64,000 nucleotides of DNA from Halarchaeum rubridurum (GCF_014647115.1 NZ_BMOO01000001.1:186001-250000); one strand, 5' to 3'; positions 42,636-52,540 are shown, counted from the stretch's first letter. The notes: generated from the sequence alone by a model not told the origin. Numbers and translations are program-made.

Positions 42636-43121
42636 TTAGTCCTCGCTCTCGTCGGTCTCGTCGTCGCTGGCGAGCTCCTCACCGCGTTCGGTGAGAACGA
42701 CCTCGCCACCCTCGGCCTCGATGAGGTCGACGGCGGCGTCGCTGAACGCGTCGGCGACGACTTCGAGCTGGTTGTAGACCTGCCCGGACCCGAGGACCTT
42801 CACCGCGTCGACCTCGTGGCCGTCCTCGACGACGTCACGGACGTCGACGCGGTAGCCGTCCCCGGTCTCCTCGGCGACGCCCGACTCGACGTGGAGCGCG
42901 ATGTCCTCGTCGAGCTCGCGGACCGTGATTTCGGCCACGTCGAGCTTCGCCTTCTCGGGGCGCTTGAAGCCGCTCTTCCCGATGGGGTCGTAGTTGTGGA
43001 ACTCGTGCTTGTCGCGGCCGGCACGGCCACGCCCACCGCGGTGGCCGGCACCGCGTCGGTTTTTGTGCGAGCCGCCACCGTGCGTGCGCGTGCCGCGCTG
43101 GCGTCGTTTCTTGCTCGTCAT
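42636..43121 (-). CDS. rpl15: Ribosomal protein uL15
   Basis: The 161-residue protein begins MTSKKRRQRGTRTHGGG and has the basic, Gly-rich N-terminal extension that threads into 23S rRNA (KNRRGAGHRGGRGRAG). A globular acidic domain follows (VKVLGSGQVYNQLEVVADAFS). The C-terminal tail is Asp/Glu-rich, a halophilic feature. It follows uL30 by two bases in the leftward superoperon. Confidence 0.96.
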   Translation of the reverse strand: MTSKKRRQRGTRTHGGGSHKNRRGAGHRGGRGRAGRDKHEFHNYDPIGKSGFKRPEKAKLDVAEITVRELDEDIALHVESGVAEETGDGYRVDVRDVVEDGHEVDAVKVLGSGQVYNQLEVVADAFSDAAVDLIEAEGGEVVLTERGEELASDDETDESED

Positions 43122-43123
43122 TG

Positions 43124-43588
43124 TTATCGCATCCTCTCGAGGAGTTCGTCGACTTCCTCAGTCGACTGCTTACCGAGCTGTCCGCCCTCCGACTGGGGCT
43201 GCTTGATTCCCTGGTGACCGCCGCGCGGCGGGTGAAGCCGGACGACCGGGGAGAGCCCCGCCTCGCGCAGCGTCGTCTCCTCGTTGTAGAGCGCGCGCGC
43301 GAGGTCGTCGACGTCGTCGTAGTCGGTGTTCTCGGCGACCCACTCGTCGTCGACGTCCGCGTCGCCCTCGAGGGGCTCGGCGCGCTTCGCGACGAGCGCC
43401 TTCACCGTCTCCAGGGAGGGTTCGCCGTACGCGACGTAGTCGTTGACCTTCGCTATCATCCCGGAGTACGCGTCGGTCTCCGGGACGAGGGTCGCGTGGT
43501 TGACGCGGTGGAGGTTGAGCATCGAGAGCGTGTCCTCGACGCTCGAACGCATGTCGACCTCACCGCGGAGTTGGACGACCGCCTGCAT
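43124..43588 (-). CDS. rpl30: Ribosomal protein uL30
   Basis: The 154-residue archaeal-type uL30 contains the conserved [31 protein letters not shown] and GMIAKVNDYVAYGEP. It has the longer C-terminal part seen only in archaea and eukaryotes (LHPPRGGHQGIKQP). Start and uS5 stop overlap by one base. Confidence 0.96.
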   Translation of the reverse strand: MQAVVQLRGEVDMRSSVEDTLSMLNLHRVNHATLVPETDAYSGMIAKVNDYVAYGEPSLETVKALVAKRAEPLEGDADVDDEWVAENTDYDDVDDLARALYNEETTLREAGLSPVVRLHPPRGGHQGIKQPQSEGGQLGKQSTEEVDELLERMR

Positions 43589-44226
43589 TATTCGATCACC
43601 TCGCGCTTCTCGCGGGTGCGCTCGGGGACGCGGGCCTCCGCCGTGTTCTGGAGGGCGTTGAACGTCGCCTTCGCGAAGTTCACCGTCGTCCGCGTCTTCC
43701 CGGCGGACTTCGTCCAGACGTCCTCGATACCGGCGAGTTCGAGGACGTGCCGGACCGTCTCACCGCCCGCGAGACCGAGGCCGCGCGGGGCGGGAATCAG
43801 GTCGACTTCGACGCTCCCGGCCTTGCCGGTCGTCTTGAGCGCGACCGTGTGCGGACGCCCACAGCCACACTCCCACGACCCACAGCCGCGGGAGACGTCG
43901 ATGATGTTCAGCTTCGCCACCTCGATGGCCTTCTGGATGGCGCCGCCGACCTGGTCGTCGCGACCCTCGGCGTAGCCGACGAAGCCGTCGCGGTTACCGA
44001 CCGCGACGACGCACCGGAACTTCACCCGGCGGCCGGAGTCCGTCATCCGCTGGACCATGTTGATGTCCAGTACCTCGTCGTCGAGCCCCGGAAGGAGGTT
44101 GTCGACGACTTCCGGCTCCTTCAGCGGGAGCCCAGTGTTCAGCGCCGCCGACATCGACTCGATCTCGCCCTCCTGCACGCGGCGGCCGAGTCGGGTCTGG
44201 GGCTGCCAGCTGTCGTTGTAGCTCAT
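43588..44226 (-). CDS. rps5: Ribosomal protein uS5
   Basis: The 212-residue protein has the double-stranded RNA-binding N-terminal domain ([24 protein letters not shown]) and the C-terminal fold ([40 protein letters not shown]). It shapes the mRNA entry site and affects decoding accuracy. A Cys-rich insertion ([13 protein letters not shown]) between them is typical of archaeal and eukaryotic members. Confidence 0.96.
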   Translation of the reverse strand: MSYNDSWQPQTRLGRRVQEGEIESMSAALNTGLPLKEPEVVDNLLPGLDDEVLDINMVQRMTDSGRRVKFRCVVAVGNRDGFVGYAEGRDDQVGGAIQKAIEVAKLNIIDVSRGCGSWECGCGRPHTVALKTTGKAGSVEVDLIPAPRGLGLAGGETVRHVLELAGIEDVWTKSAGKTRTTVNFAKATFNALQNTAEARVPERTREKREVIE

Positions 44227-44229
44227 TGG

Positions 44230-44781
44230 TTAGTCCTCCTGAATGGATTCGAGCACGTCATCGAAGTGCTCGGGGAGTTCTGTGGCGTCGAACTCGCCGC
44301 TGTAGAGCGGCTCGTCGAGCGATTCTGCGTAGTCCGCGATGTGCTCGCCGCGCGTGCGCTGCCAGTCGGCGAAGACGTCCTCGTTGTGCGGGATGTCGAG
44401 GCCTGCGTCGATTGCACCCTCCTGGACGGCGAACACCTTCGACCCGTGGGTCGCGGTGTTCAGACCGATGTCGAGGACGGCCTCGTCCAGACCCGCTTCG
44501 CGGGCGCGAACGCCCGCGAGGTAGCCGGTCAGGTAGGCCGAGGGGAGGTTCCCCGTCGGCGCTTCCCAGCCGTACTCCTCGAGGTCTGTCGCCTGTGCGC
44601 TCGCGAGCGTCTCGTCGCCGTCGGGGCCGGTCGCGATCAGCTGCGCCGTGACGTTGTTGTTGCTCTTTCGAGCGACAAGCCGGGGCTTGCCCGACTTGAG
44701 GAGGCGCAACCTCTGATGGTAATCCGTTCGGACCTCGCGCCGGCGGCGCATCGGGACCTTGTATCGTGGGCCGCTAGCCAT
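44230..44781 (-). CDS. rpl18: Ribosomal protein uL18
   Basis: The 183-residue 5S rRNA-binding protein starts [47 protein letters not shown] and carries the archaeal signatures YLTGYLAGVRAREAGLDEAVLDIGL and DIPHNEDVFADWQRTRGEHIADY. The acidic C-terminal segment (LPEHFDDVLESIQED) is characteristic of halophiles. Its start overlaps the eL19 stop by one base. Confidence 0.96.
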   Translation of the reverse strand: MASGPRYKVPMRRRREVRTDYHQRLRLLKSGKPRLVARKSNNNVTAQLIATGPDGDETLASAQATDLEEYGWEAPTGNLPSAYLTGYLAGVRAREAGLDEAVLDIGLNTATHGSKVFAVQEGAIDAGLDIPHNEDVFADWQRTRGEHIADYAESLDEPLYSGEFDATELPEHFDDVLESIQED

Positions 44782-45230
44782 TATTGCTCACCGTAGTGTT
44801 CCGCGATGTAGTTGTGCAGCCGGCTCACGCTGTCGAACTCGCCGCCCTTCGCCATGTTGTAGAGTTCACGGTACTGGGCGGGCGTGAGTTCGCCGCTGTC
44901 GCGGAGCTCACGGAGCTCGCGGCGCTGTGCGCGGATGCTGCTCTTCCACTCGTCCTTCTCGTTCTGGCGGGCGCCCGCCTTACCGCGGCGCGTGCCCGGG
45001 CCCTTCCGGTGACCGTAGGCGCGCTTCGCGTCGCGTTCGCGCGCACGGCCACGAGAGTTGCCCTGCTTGGTCTCGGCCCGGATGGTGCCCTCGTCGACGA
45101 GTTCACGGATGTCCTCGCGCGTGATGGCGTCCGCGATCTCGCCCTGGGCGTCCGGGTCGAACCAGACGCGGTTCTTCCCGACGTCGAGGACGTCGGCGGC
45201 CAGTCGTTTCTGTGCGCTCAGATCACTCAT
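44781..45230 (-). CDS. rpl19e: Ribosomal protein eL19
   Basis: From ATG 45230 the protein has 149 residues and is almost entirely helical, with [28 protein letters not shown], the basic tract [30 protein letters not shown], and [22 protein letters not shown]. It has no bacterial counterpart and bridges the large-subunit surface. Its first eight bases overlap the end of eL32. Confidence 0.95.
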   Translation of the reverse strand: MSDLSAQKRLAADVLDVGKNRVWFDPDAQGEIADAITREDIRELVDEGTIRAETKQGNSRGRARERDAKRAYGHRKGPGTRRGKAGARQNEKDEWKSSIRAQRRELRELRDSGELTPAQYRELYNMAKGGEFDSVSRLHNYIAEHYGEQ

Positions 45231-45933
45231 TGTCGACCTCCACTTCGACGTAGGTCGGGTTGAGGACGCGGATGCCCGCCTCCTCGGCCTGCTCCTCGAT
45301 GGTCTCGCGCTTGCGCGCACCGACCTTCGAGGCGATGCGGACGGCCTCCGTGTCCGGGTCGACGCCGTCGAGGTCGTCCGCGTTGTGGACGCGGACCTCC
45401 TCGAAGCCGCTCGGGTGCTTGCCGCGCACCGCCTTCGGCGTGCGGAAGCCGGCCTCGACCTTCGGGCCCTTCCCCTTGATGCCGCGGCGCTGCTTCGAGA
45501 GCGTTCCGCGGGGCTTGCGCCACGAGGTCGGGGTCCGCTTCTTCTTGTGGTAGTCCTGTCGGTTGAACTGCGGCTTGCCGACGCGCCGGCGCTGTTCGAG
45601 GAGGCGCTCCTCCTCGTCGTCGAGCTCCGGCGTCTTGTCGGCGTGACCGCGCGGGCGGAGTTCCGTCTCCGCCTCCGACTCCTCCGCGGCCGCCTCGGCC
45701 GCGGGCGATTCCTCCTCGACTTCGGTCTCGGTCTCCTCGGAGACTTCGAGACCGCCGACGTCGGCCTTGATGCGGGCCGCGAGCGCGTTGCCCACGCCGT
45801 CGACTTCGGCGAGGTCGTCCTGGCTCGCTGCCTTCACGTCCTCGACCGTCTCGTAGCCGGCGTCGCGCAGCGCTTCGGCCTTGCTCGCGCCGACGCCGCT
45901 GATGTCTTCCAGTTCCTGGGGTTCGTCTGCCAT
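45223..45933 (-). CDS. rpl32e: Ribosomal protein eL32 with N-terminal helix-hairpin-helix extension
   Basis: The 236-residue protein is about 100 residues longer than the eL32 core. Residues 1-60 contain two helix-hairpin-helix motifs ([20 protein letters not shown] and [20 protein letters not shown]), the same type seen in DNA-repair proteins. An acidic Glu/Ala linker (about 65-95) follows. The eL32 domain starts near residue 100 ([24 protein letters not shown]) and contains [20 protein letters not shown]. Haloarchaeal eL32 proteins are known for such extensions; the function of the added module is unclear. Confidence 0.94.
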   Translation of the reverse strand: MADEPQELEDISGVGASKAEALRDAGYETVEDVKAASQDDLAEVDGVGNALAARIKADVGGLEVSEETETEVEEESPAAEAAAEESEAETELRPRGHADKTPELDDEEERLLEQRRRVGKPQFNRQDYHKKKRTPTSWRKPRGTLSKQRRGIKGKGPKVEAGFRTPKAVRGKHPSGFEEVRVHNADDLDGVDPDTEAVRIASKVGARKRETIEEQAEEAGIRVLNPTYVEVEVDNE

Positions 45934-45936
45934 CTA

Positions 45937-46473
45937 TCAGGCACCTCCTTTCGTCGGTTTCTCGACGATGTAGACGCCGTCCTGGAACACGCGGGTGTCC
46001 TTATCGGTGACACGGGTGAGCTGTTCGATGTCGGCGGCGGTCTGCCCGACGGACTCCTTGTCGGAGCCCGAGAGGGTCAGCTCTTCGCCGTCGACCTGCA
46101 CGTCCGTGTCGCCGCGGATCTGCGCGCGCCGGGGCGCCTTCTCGCCGAGGAAGTTCTCGATGACCACTTCGTCATCCTCCACGGTGACCTGCATCGGGAA
46201 GTGAGAGTAGTGGACCTGCATCCGGTACTCCCAGCCCTCGGTCACGCCGTGGAACATGTTCGTCACGTGGCTCTCGAACGTCCCGACCGTGGCGTTCGTC
46301 TTCGCGTCCTCCGATTCCGCCTCGATGACGACCGCGCCGTCGTCGACGGAGACGCGCACGTCCGGGTACCAGAGCCGCCGCGTGACGGAGCCGTTTGGCC
46401 CCTCGACGGTCAGCTCCAGGTGGTCGACTTCCGCGTCGACGTCGTCGGGGATCTCGAGTTCTGTTCGCGTCAT
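45937..46473 (-). CDS. rpl6: Ribosomal protein uL6
   Basis: The 178-residue protein has the two related uL6 domains: VDHLELTVEGPNGSVTRRLWYPD in the first and VTVEDDEVVIENFLGEKAPRRAQIRGDTDV in the second. It supports the factor-binding region near the sarcin-ricin loop. It follows uS8 by two bases and precedes eL32 by three. Confidence 0.96.
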   Translation of the reverse strand: MTRTELEIPDDVDAEVDHLELTVEGPNGSVTRRLWYPDVRVSVDDGAVVIEAESEDAKTNATVGTFESHVTNMFHGVTEGWEYRMQVHYSHFPMQVTVEDDEVVIENFLGEKAPRRAQIRGDTDVQVDGEELTLSGSDKESVGQTAADIEQLTRVTDKDTRVFQDGVYIVEKPTKGGA

Positions 46474-46475
46474 TG

Positions 46476-46868
46476 TTAGTAGACGTAAGCGATGACCTGG
46501 CCACCGATGCCCTCTTCGCGGGCCTCGTAGTGGCTCATGATGCCGTGGCTGGTCGTCACGATGAGCGTCCCGTAGTCACGAGCCGGGAGGTAGCGCTTCT
46601 CCCACTGCTCGAACTCGTCGGCACCCACGGAGTATCGCGGGTTGACCGGGCCGCACTCGTTGATGGCACCCTTCAGTTCGACCTCGAACTGGCCACCCTT
46701 GCCGTCGTCGACGAACTCGAAGCCGTCGATGTACCCGCGGTCGTAGAAGACCTCGAGGACGGACCCGATGGTGTTGGAGGCGGTCGATATCGTGTGACTG
46801 AGGTGTCCGACGCTCTCGGCGTTGTCGATGCCGGAGAGGGCGTCGGAGAGTGGGTCTTTCCCTGTCAT
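46476..46868 (-). CDS. rps8: Ribosomal protein uS8
   Basis: Starting at ATG 46868, the 130-residue protein begins MTGKDPLSDALSGIDNAESVGHL and ends YGTLIVTTSHGIMSHYEAREEGIGGQVIAYVY, the conserved 16S rRNA-binding C-terminus. Upstream in-frame codons overlap uS14 and are not part of the protein. Confidence 0.96.
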   Translation of the reverse strand: MTGKDPLSDALSGIDNAESVGHLSHTISTASNTIGSVLEVFYDRGYIDGFEFVDDGKGGQFEVELKGAINECGPVNPRYSVGADEFEQWEKRYLPARDYGTLIVTTSHGIMSHYEAREEGIGGQVIAYVY

Positions 46869-46870
46869 TG

Positions 46871-47029
46871 TTAGCTGTACTTCTTGAAGCCCATCGAACG
46901 GGCGATCTCTCGGAAGCACTGTCGACACAGCCAGACGTCGTACTTACCGACGAGGCCCTGATTGCGGCCGCATCGTCGGCACTCGTGGGTCTGGCCCGTC
47001 TCCTCGTGCTCGTGTGCTGCTTCGCTCAT
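46871..47029 (-). CDS. rps14: Ribosomal protein uS14, zinc-binding form
   Basis: This 52-residue gene was found by reading the gap between uL5 and uS8. It runs from ATG 47029 to TAA at 46871. It has an acidic N-terminus (SEAAHEHEE), then the zinc site Cys17, Cys20, Cys35 and Cys38 ([16 protein letters not shown] and [10 protein letters not shown]), and ends SMGFKKYS. The end is the classic uS14 C-terminus. It overlaps the uL5 stop by four bases. Confidence 0.96.
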   Translation of the reverse strand: MSEAAHEHEETGQTHECRRCGRNQGLVGKYDVWLCRQCFREIARSMGFKKYS

Positions 47030-47544
47030 TGCGTGACCTCCACGTCGAAGTTCGCCTCGAGGAAGGAGATGGCGTCCTCGGTGTCGAGGCGGTGGTTCTC
47101 GGGGATCGGCTGGCTCCGCTTGTCCCGCTTGGAGACGCGGTAGCCGGGGCGGACGAGGTTGACCGTCACGTCCAGCCCGAAGATTCCGATGTTCGGGTCG
47201 TACTCCTGGCTCGGGAAGTCCGTGTGCTCCTCGATGCCGAAGGAGACGTTCCCCGTGTCGTCGAACTGCGCGCGCTTGAGGGAGACGGCGTCGAAGGCAC
47301 GCGTCAGGAAGTCCACGGCGTCGTCACCGCGGAGCGTGACCTTCGCGCCAATCGGGTCGCCCTCGCGGATGCCGAACTCGGGCTCCGTGCGCTTCGCCGT
47401 CGTGCGCACGGACTCCTGGCCGGTGATCTCCTCGAGGATTTCCTCCGCGTTCTGGAGTTCGCGGCCACCCTGCCCGACACCCATGTGGACGACGGCCTTC
47501 TCGATGGTGGGCTCGCGCATCTCGTGGAACGTGGCGTCACTCAT
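47026..47544 (-). CDS. rpl5: Ribosomal protein uL5
   Basis: The 172-residue 5S rRNA-binding protein shows [33 protein letters not shown]-like [18 protein letters not shown] and [20 protein letters not shown]. It sits in the central protuberance and contacts P-site tRNA. Start and eS4 stop overlap by four bases (ATGA), as do its stop and the uS14 start. Confidence 0.96.
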   Translation of the reverse strand: MSDATFHEMREPTIEKAVVHMGVGQGGRELQNAEEILEEITGQESVRTTAKRTEPEFGIREGDPIGAKVTLRGDDAVDFLTRAFDAVSLKRAQFDDTGNVSFGIEEHTDFPSQEYDPNIGIFGLDVTVNLVRPGYRVSKRDKRSQPIPENHRLDTEDAISFLEANFDVEVTQ

Positions 47545-48269
47545 TCGTCGTCACCCTCCGGTTCGGACGCCGCGGTCTCGTCGTCGACGAACTGCTCGTC
47601 GATGACGAAGACGTAGTTCTCGACGGTCTCGAAGGAGCCCTCGTCGGTCTCGACTTCGACCGTGTTGTCGGAGCTCCCGGGCGAGACGGTGATCTCGGTG
47701 ATCTCACCGACTTCGCCGGCGTGCTGGCCGGAGACGGCGGTGACGAGCGCTCCCTCCTCGTACGGGAAGTGCGCGAGCACGTCGTCGTTGTCGAGGTCGA
47801 CGACGATGCTGTCGTTGCCGCTGTACTCGTCCTCCTCGACGACCAGATTGTGGCCGTTGTGGAGGTTGAGCTGAACGCGCCCGCCGTCGACGAGCGTCTT
47901 GTTCGTGACCTTCGCGAGTTTCCCGTCCGCGTCTGCGGCCGGAATCTCGGTCAGGGCGAGACGTCCACCCTCGTCGGGGAAGACGCGGTAGTACTCGTCG
48001 CGCTCCGGGAAGCCCAGGATGTCGAACATCCCGACGGGCTGCGTCACGTCACCGACGGTGTCGCCGTTGACGAGAACGCCGTCGTGGTGCGCGGCGTACT
48101 TCGCTTCCTTCGTCGTGTCGACGTAGCCGAGGACGTCCCGAAGAACGACGACGAGCGGAACGCCGGCCTCGCCGTGCGGGCCAGCGCCTGCCTTCGCCGT
48201 GAACGTGGCCGTCTTCCGCTCGACGGGCCACGACTTCGGTACGGAGAGTCGTTTCTGGTGGTTGCTCAT
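47541..48269 (-). CDS. rps4e: Ribosomal protein eS4
   Basis: The 242-residue protein has an N-terminal KOW-less segment ([20 protein letters not shown]), an S4-type RNA-binding region ([36 protein letters not shown]) and a C-terminal KOW domain ([23 protein letters not shown]). It is specific to archaea and eukaryotes. The acidic end ([19 protein letters not shown]) is a halophilic tail. ATGA overlaps link it to uL24 and uL5. Confidence 0.96.
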   Translation of the reverse strand: MSNHQKRLSVPKSWPVERKTATFTAKAGAGPHGEAGVPLVVVLRDVLGYVDTTKEAKYAAHHDGVLVNGDTVGDVTQPVGMFDILGFPERDEYYRVFPDEGGRLALTEIPAADADGKLAKVTNKTLVDGGRVQLNLHNGHNLVVEEDEYSGNDSIVVDLDNDDVLAHFPYEEGALVTAVSGQHAGEVGEITEITVSPGSSDNTVEVETDEGSFETVENYVFVIDEQFVDDETAASEPEGDDE

Positions 48270-48622
48270 TCGTTGTCACCCTCCAGTCGGGTTTGGCGCA
48301 CGTCGTCGGAGAGATCGAGGCCCGTGACGCGGAGGTTCGAGGCGTCGAGCGCCCGGGGAACCTCCTCGCCGTCCGCGGCCTCGACGGTCACGCCGTCCAC
48401 GTAGACGGCGGCGTCCTTCAGGTCGACGTCGGTGACCTCGCCCTCTTCGCCGGCGAAGTCGCCGCGCATGACCTCGGCCGTGTCGCCCGCGTTGACGCGG
48501 ACGTACCGCTGACCGTACTCCTCGCGGAGGTCCTCCGCGAGGTGGGCACGAACCTGCTTCTGGCGCTCGTGGAGCGCCGCGTTCTCCGTGCGGGTGCGCT
48601 GTTTGTGTGGTTGTTCAGTCAT
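48266..48622 (-). CDS. rpl24: Ribosomal protein uL24
   Basis: The 118-residue protein contains the N-terminal archaeal segment [31 protein letters not shown] and a KOW motif ([25 protein letters not shown]). It is an early assembly protein near the exit tunnel. It ends LEGDNE and overlaps the eS4 start by four bases. Confidence 0.96.
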   Translation of the reverse strand: MTEQPHKQRTRTENAALHERQKQVRAHLAEDLREEYGQRYVRVNAGDTAEVMRGDFAGEEGEVTDVDLKDAAVYVDGVTVEAADGEEVPRALDASNLRVTGLDLSDDVRQTRLEGDNE

Positions 48623-48623
48623 G

Positions 48624-49022
48624 TTATACGATCATCGTCGCGGTGCTCGCGATGCTGCCGTACCGCTCCGCGACCTCCCGCGTGATGGGACCCTTGATTT
48701 CGGTCCCGCGAGGCTCGCCGAGGTCGTCGATGATGACCGCGGCGTTGTCCTCGAACTTCACGCGCGTGCCGTCGGGGCGCCGGATCGGTTTGCGCTGGCG
48801 GACCACGACGGCCTCCAGCACCTGTCGGCGCATCTCGGGCGTCCCTTTCGTCACCGAGACGGTGATCTTGTCACCGATCCCCGCCTTGGGGTGTCGGTTG
48901 ACCGTCCCCTGATAGCCGGAGACGGACGTGACCTTGAGCTCGCGCGCGCCGGTGTTGTCGGCGCAGGTGATGAGGGAACCCTTCTCCAGTCCGGGCGTGA
49001 CGTCGGCTTTGATTGCTTCCAT
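48624..49022 (-). CDS. rpl14: Ribosomal protein uL14
   Basis: The 132-residue protein is one of the best conserved in the cluster: [52 protein letters not shown] and the C-terminal [20 protein letters not shown]. It lies at the subunit interface. Its start overlaps the uS17 stop by one base. Confidence 0.97.
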   Translation of the reverse strand: MEAIKADVTPGLEKGSLITCADNTGARELKVTSVSGYQGTVNRHPKAGIGDKITVSVTKGTPEMRRQVLEAVVVRQRKPIRRPDGTRVKFEDNAAVIIDDLGEPRGTEIKGPITREVAERYGSIASTATMIV

Positions 49023-49348
49023 CAGTTCTCACCCTCCGTGAGCTCGACGACCACGTGGGATTTGGTCTTCGAGAGCGGTCGTGTCTCTGCGATGCGTACC
49101 GTGTCGCCTTCTGCGATATCGAAGCACTCCGGCGCGTGTGCCGGAACCCGAGAACGACGCTTCATGTAGCGGTCGTACTTCGGGACGAATACGTCGTATT
49201 CGCGTTCGACGACGACGGTCTTGTCCATTGCCGTAGAAGCGACTTCGCCTTCGATGACCTGTCCGCGAACGGACAGACTGCCGTGGAACGGGCAGTCATC
49301 GTCGGCACAGTCGCCTTCGGGCGCGTCTACGTTCAGTCCTATCGCCAT
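49022..49348 (-). CDS. rps17: Ribosomal protein uS17
   Basis: The 108-residue OB-fold protein begins [25 protein letters not shown], with a Cys pair common in archaeal members, and continues [38 protein letters not shown] and [23 protein letters not shown]. Its start overlaps the RNase P gene by ten bases, an unusually large overlap for this cluster. Confidence 0.96.
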   Translation of the reverse strand: MAIGLNVDAPEGDCADDDCPFHGSLSVRGQVIEGEVASTAMDKTVVVEREYDVFVPKYDRYMKRRSRVPAHAPECFDIAEGDTVRIAETRPLSKTKSHVVVELTEGEN

Positions 49349-49746
49349 TGTGATTCGACTCCGTTTTCGGAGCGTAGTGCGGGCCGTGAGAGCAGTATAT
49401 CGCCATCCACCGTAACGTAGGCCGCGTCCTCGCCCGTCGCGCCGCCGCGCGAGTCGGGTTGGGACGCGGTCCCGGCCCCCTTGCGGTCACGTCGACGCGT
49501 CGTCGACGCGGCGTCGGATGTCCTCCGAACGCGGGCCGCGGCTTCATCTATGAGTCGGAACTCGAACCTTCTTCCACCTTTCGGAACGCGCTTGGTGCCC
49601 GAGACAACCTCTATCACGAGGGTGTTGGTCGTCTCCGAGACGACCGTTCCCGCGATCCCGACCTGTGAGGTGTCGGGCGAGTCGACGACCCGCACCGGCA
49701 GGCCGACGAGTTCGTGTCGCGGGAGCGTCTCGGGCGTCAGCGTCAT
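49339..49746 (-). CDS. rnp1: Ribonuclease P protein component 1 (Rpp29/Pop4)
   Basis: The 135-residue protein is the archaeal Rpp29, which binds the specificity side of RNase P RNA with Rpp21. The Sm-like core shows [36 protein letters not shown] followed by [16 protein letters not shown] disordered insertion of about 35 residues (Arg/Ala/Ser/Gly-rich) then separates the last strand ([20 protein letters not shown]). Its place between uL29 and uS17 is the standard archaeal one; start and stop overlap both neighbours. Confidence 0.93.
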   Translation of the reverse strand: MTLTPETLPRHELVGLPVRVVDSPDTSQVGIAGTVVSETTNTLVIEVVSGTKRVPKGGRRFEFRLIDEAAARVRRTSDAASTTRRRDRKGAGTASQPDSRGGATGEDAAYVTVDGDILLSRPALRSENGVESQWR

Positions 49747-49955
49747 TATGCTTCGAGGTCGCCTTCTTCGCGCTGGATCGTCTTGATCCGCGCGACCGTC
49801 CGGCGGAGTTCGCCGATGCGGCCCGGGTTCTCCGGCGCGCCACCCGCGGCCTTCACGGCCTTCTCGTTGAGCAGTTCGGTCTCGAGCTCTTCGAGCTCGG
49901 CCTCACGCTCGGCGGGCGTCATGTCGCGGATTTCCTGGGTGTGGAGGATCGCCAT
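49746..49955 (-). CDS. rpl29: Ribosomal protein uL29
   Basis: The 69-residue two-helix protein reads [21 protein letters not shown], then [31 protein letters not shown]. The GRI[12 protein letters not shown] end is the family signature. It sits at the tunnel exit and helps form the docking site for SRP. One-base overlaps join it to uS3 and Rpp29. Confidence 0.96.
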   Translation of the reverse strand: MAILHTQEIRDMTPAEREAELEELETELLNEKAVKAAGGAPENPGRIGELRRTVARIKTIQREEGDLEA

Positions 49956-50932
49956 TATTCCTCACCCTCCTCGTCCTCGGACGCTTCGGCTTCGTCCATC
50001 TCCTCGAGGAGCGCGTCGGCCTCCTCCTCGACGTCGGCCTCGACCTCGTCGAAGTCGTCGGGCTCGACTTCCTCTTCGAGTTCGTCGAGGGCCTCCTCGA
50101 CGGCTTCCTCGGAGTCCGGCGGCGAGGTCGGGCTCGCACCCTCCTCGGACTCGACGGCCTCTTCGAGGATTTCCTCCTCGGCGACGTCGTCGTCGGCCTC
50201 GGTGAGGGCGTCCTCACCCGGGGCCTCGCCCTCGGGACCGCCGGCTTCGACGTCTTCGGGCTCCTCGCCTTCGAGGAGCTCCTCGACGCCTTCGCCTTCG
50301 AGTTCCTCCTCGTCGACGATGAGGTCCTCGATGTCGGCGTCCTCGTCGATCTCGAAGTCGTCGGGCAGCTCGGCTCCCGGCGGGATTATCTTGACGTCCA
50401 CGCCGATGGTACCGAGCTTCATCACGGCGACGCCCTGGCCGTGGTCCACGATGGACTCGGCGGGTTCGCCGTTGTGCTTGATGTAGCCGCGGTTGAACTT
50501 CTCGACGCGGCCGCGGTTGCCGGTGACCTTCCCGCTCAGGACGATCTCGGCGCCGAGCGCGCCCGCGTCCATGATGCGGTCGATGGTCGTGTGACCGGCC
50601 TTGCGGAAGTACCACCCTCGTTCGAGGGCGTTCGCCAGGCGGTCCGCGACGATCTGTGCGTTCAGGTCGGGCTCGTCGACTTCCTGGACGTCGATCTGCG
50701 GGTCGTCCAGGTCGAAGCGCTCTTCGAGCTGCGTCGTGATCTTCCGGATGTTCTTCCCGCCCTTCCCGATGACCATCCCGGGCTTCTCGGCCTTGAGGAC
50801 GATCTGGGTTCCCATCGGCGTGTGGGCGACGTCCATGCCGCCGTAGCCGGCGCGGGCGAGTTCCTCTTTGAAGAACTCGTCGATCTGGGAGCGCTGGAGC
50901 CCCTCCTCGATGAATTCGAGTTCGTCTGCCAT
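49955..50932 (-). CDS. rps3: Ribosomal protein uS3 with long acidic tail
   Basis: From ATG 50932 the protein has 325 residues. The type-II KH domain ([21 protein letters not shown]) and the C-terminal core ([54 protein letters not shown]) fill the first 210. The last 110 or so residues are nearly all Glu, Asp, Ala, Gly and Pro, a halophilic extension far longer than in other archaea. The start follows the uL22 stop by one base. Confidence 0.96.
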   Translation of the reverse strand: MADELEFIEEGLQRSQIDEFFKEELARAGYGGMDVAHTPMGTQIVLKAEKPGMVIGKGGKNIRKITTQLEERFDLDDPQIDVQEVDEPDLNAQIVADRLANALERGWYFRKAGHTTIDRIMDAGALGAEIVLSGKVTGNRGRVEKFNRGYIKHNGEPAESIVDHGQGVAVMKLGTIGVDVKIIPPGAELPDDFEIDEDADIEDLIVDEEELEGEGVEELLEGEEPEDVEAGGPEGEAPGEDALTEADDDVAEEEILEEAVESEEGASPTSPPDSEEAVEEALDELEEEVEPDDFDEVEADVEEEADALLEEMDEAEASEDEEGEE

Positions 50933-50933
50933 G

Positions 50934-51392
50934 TTATTCTGCCTCCTCGATGATGAGTTCGACGTCCACCTGCGGGCTGTTCCACGCCGTCGCGCGGCCC
51001 ATCGCACGGGGCTTGCGGCCCTGCGTCTCGCCGACCTTGTGGGCGGCGACGTGCGTGATGACCATCTCAGCGGGCTCGAAGCCCTGCTGTTCGGCGTTGT
51101 TCGAGACGTTCGTCAGGAGCTTCTGGAAGTCCTTCGTCGCCTTCTCCGGGTAGCGGCCGGCGTCCCAGCCCTCGATGTCGGAACGGTGTCCGACGCCGGA
51201 GTTGTGCTGTTTGAACGGCACCGACTGCTCCTCGTTCAGCACCGCTTCGAGGTACGATTCGGCGTCCGCGACCGTTTCGCCCTTGATCTCGCGGGCGATG
51301 GCCTTGCTGTGCTTCAGGCTGATCGGCCGCTCGCGGAGCATCCCCTTCGCGGTGGTCTCCGGGTCGGCGTCGACGCTGTAGCTGATTCCCAT
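50934..51392 (-). CDS. rpl22: Ribosomal protein uL22
   Basis: The 152-residue protein begins MGISYSVDADPETTAKGMLRERPISLKHSKAIAREIKG. It includes the extended loop that lines the exit tunnel (VTHVAAHKVGETQGRKPRAMGRATAWNSPQVDVELII). The early part KGMLRERPIS is the archaeal/eukaryotic form. It lies three bases after uS19. Confidence 0.96.
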   Translation of the reverse strand: MGISYSVDADPETTAKGMLRERPISLKHSKAIAREIKGETVADAESYLEAVLNEEQSVPFKQHNSGVGHRSDIEGWDAGRYPEKATKDFQKLLTNVSNNAEQQGFEPAEMVITHVAAHKVGETQGRKPRAMGRATAWNSPQVDVELIIEEAE

Positions 51393-51395
51393 GGG

Positions 51396-51818
51396 TTATT
51401 TGAGCGGCACGAACTTCGAGGAGCGGGTCGCGCCGATACCCGCCTGCCCGTGTTCGACCGAGCTACGCGTCAGTTCGAACTCGCCGAGGTAGTGACCGAT
51501 CATCTCGGGCTGCACCTCGACGCGCCCGAACTCCTGTCCGTCGTAGACCGCGAAGGTCAGCCCGACGAACTCGGGGAGGACGGGCATGTCGCGGAGATGC
51601 GTGCGGATCGGGTTGTTCGCCGTCTCCTCGGCGTCGCGCGCTCGCGCCTTCTCGAGGACCTTCTGGTGCTCCTCGGAGAGGCCACGGGTGATGGTTCGCC
51701 GCTGTCGCGCGGGGAGCAGTTCCGCGACGTCCTCCAGGTCCATGTCCTGGAGTTCGTCAAGGTCGTAGCCACGATAGGTGAACTCACCCTCGCGGCCGGT
51801 GCGGTATTCCGTACTCAT
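51396..51818 (-). CDS. rps19: Ribosomal protein uS19
   Basis: The 140-residue protein has the archaeal N-terminal part ([36 protein letters not shown]) and the conserved core [70 protein letters not shown]. It contacts the head of the small subunit and A-site tRNA. Confidence 0.96.
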   Translation of the reverse strand: MSTEYRTGREGEFTYRGYDLDELQDMDLEDVAELLPARQRRTITRGLSEEHQKVLEKARARDAEETANNPIRTHLRDMPVLPEFVGLTFAVYDGQEFGRVEVQPEMIGHYLGEFELTRSSVEHGQAGIGATRSSKFVPLK

Positions 51819-51821
51819 GCG

Positions 51822-52538
51822 TTAGTTCCCTCCACGGCCGGTGCGTCGGGAGCCGATGTCCCCGACCTTCCGTCCGGGCGGCGCGTTCTTCGAGACGCTC
51901 TTCGGGCGACCGGGGTGCTGACGGCCACCGCCACCGAACGGGTGGTCGACGGCGTTCATCGCCACACCACGGACGCGCGGCCACTTCGTCCCGCGGGCCT
52001 TCATCTTGTGGTGCTTGTTTCCGGCCTTCACGAACGGCTTCTCCGTCCGACCGCCGCCGGCGACGACGCCGACGGTGGCGCGACAGTCCGGCGAGAGGCG
52101 CTTGACCTCACCGCTCGGCAGCTGCACGACCGCGGCGTCGCGCTCGTGCGTGACGAGGTCGGCGTTCACGCCGGAGGCGCGCGCGAACTTCCCGCCGTCG
52201 CCGGGCTGGTGCTCGACGTTGCTGACGGGGACCCCTTCGGGAATCTCCGCGAGCGGGAGCGTGTTGCCGGGCTCGACGGACGCCGAGATGCCGACTTCGA
52301 GCGTGTCGCCGACGCCGACGCCCTCGGCGGCGAGGACGAGGCGCTGGTCGCCGTCGTCGAACTCGACGCGCGCGACGGGAGCGCTCCGTGCGGGGTCGTG
52401 CTCGATGTCGACGACCTCGCCGGAGAGCACGTCGCCCTCGGGCTTCTTGTGTGACAGTTCCGCCTTGTATCGGTGCGACGGCGCGCGGAACGTGCTCGTC
52501 CCGCGGCCACGTCGCTGACCCTGAATCCTGCGTCCCAT
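51822..52538 (-). CDS. rpl2: Ribosomal protein uL2
   Basis: The 238-residue protein starts MGRRIQGQRRGRGTSTFRAPSHRYKAELSH. It has the OB and SH3 domains and ends with the rRNA-binding loop NKHHKMKARGTKWPRVRGVAMNAVDHPFGGGGRQHPGRPKSVSK. The conserved histidine in the AVDHPFGGG loop supports peptidyl transferase assembly. Confidence 0.97.
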   Translation of the reverse strand: MGRRIQGQRRGRGTSTFRAPSHRYKAELSHKKPEGDVLSGEVVDIEHDPARSAPVARVEFDDGDQRLVLAAEGVGVGDTLEVGISASVEPGNTLPLAEIPEGVPVSNVEHQPGDGGKFARASGVNADLVTHERDAAVVQLPSGEVKRLSPDCRATVGVVAGGGRTEKPFVKAGNKHHKMKARGTKWPRVRGVAMNAVDHPFGGGGRQHPGRPKSVSKNAPPGRKVGDIGSRRTGRGGN

Positions 52539-52540
52539 TG

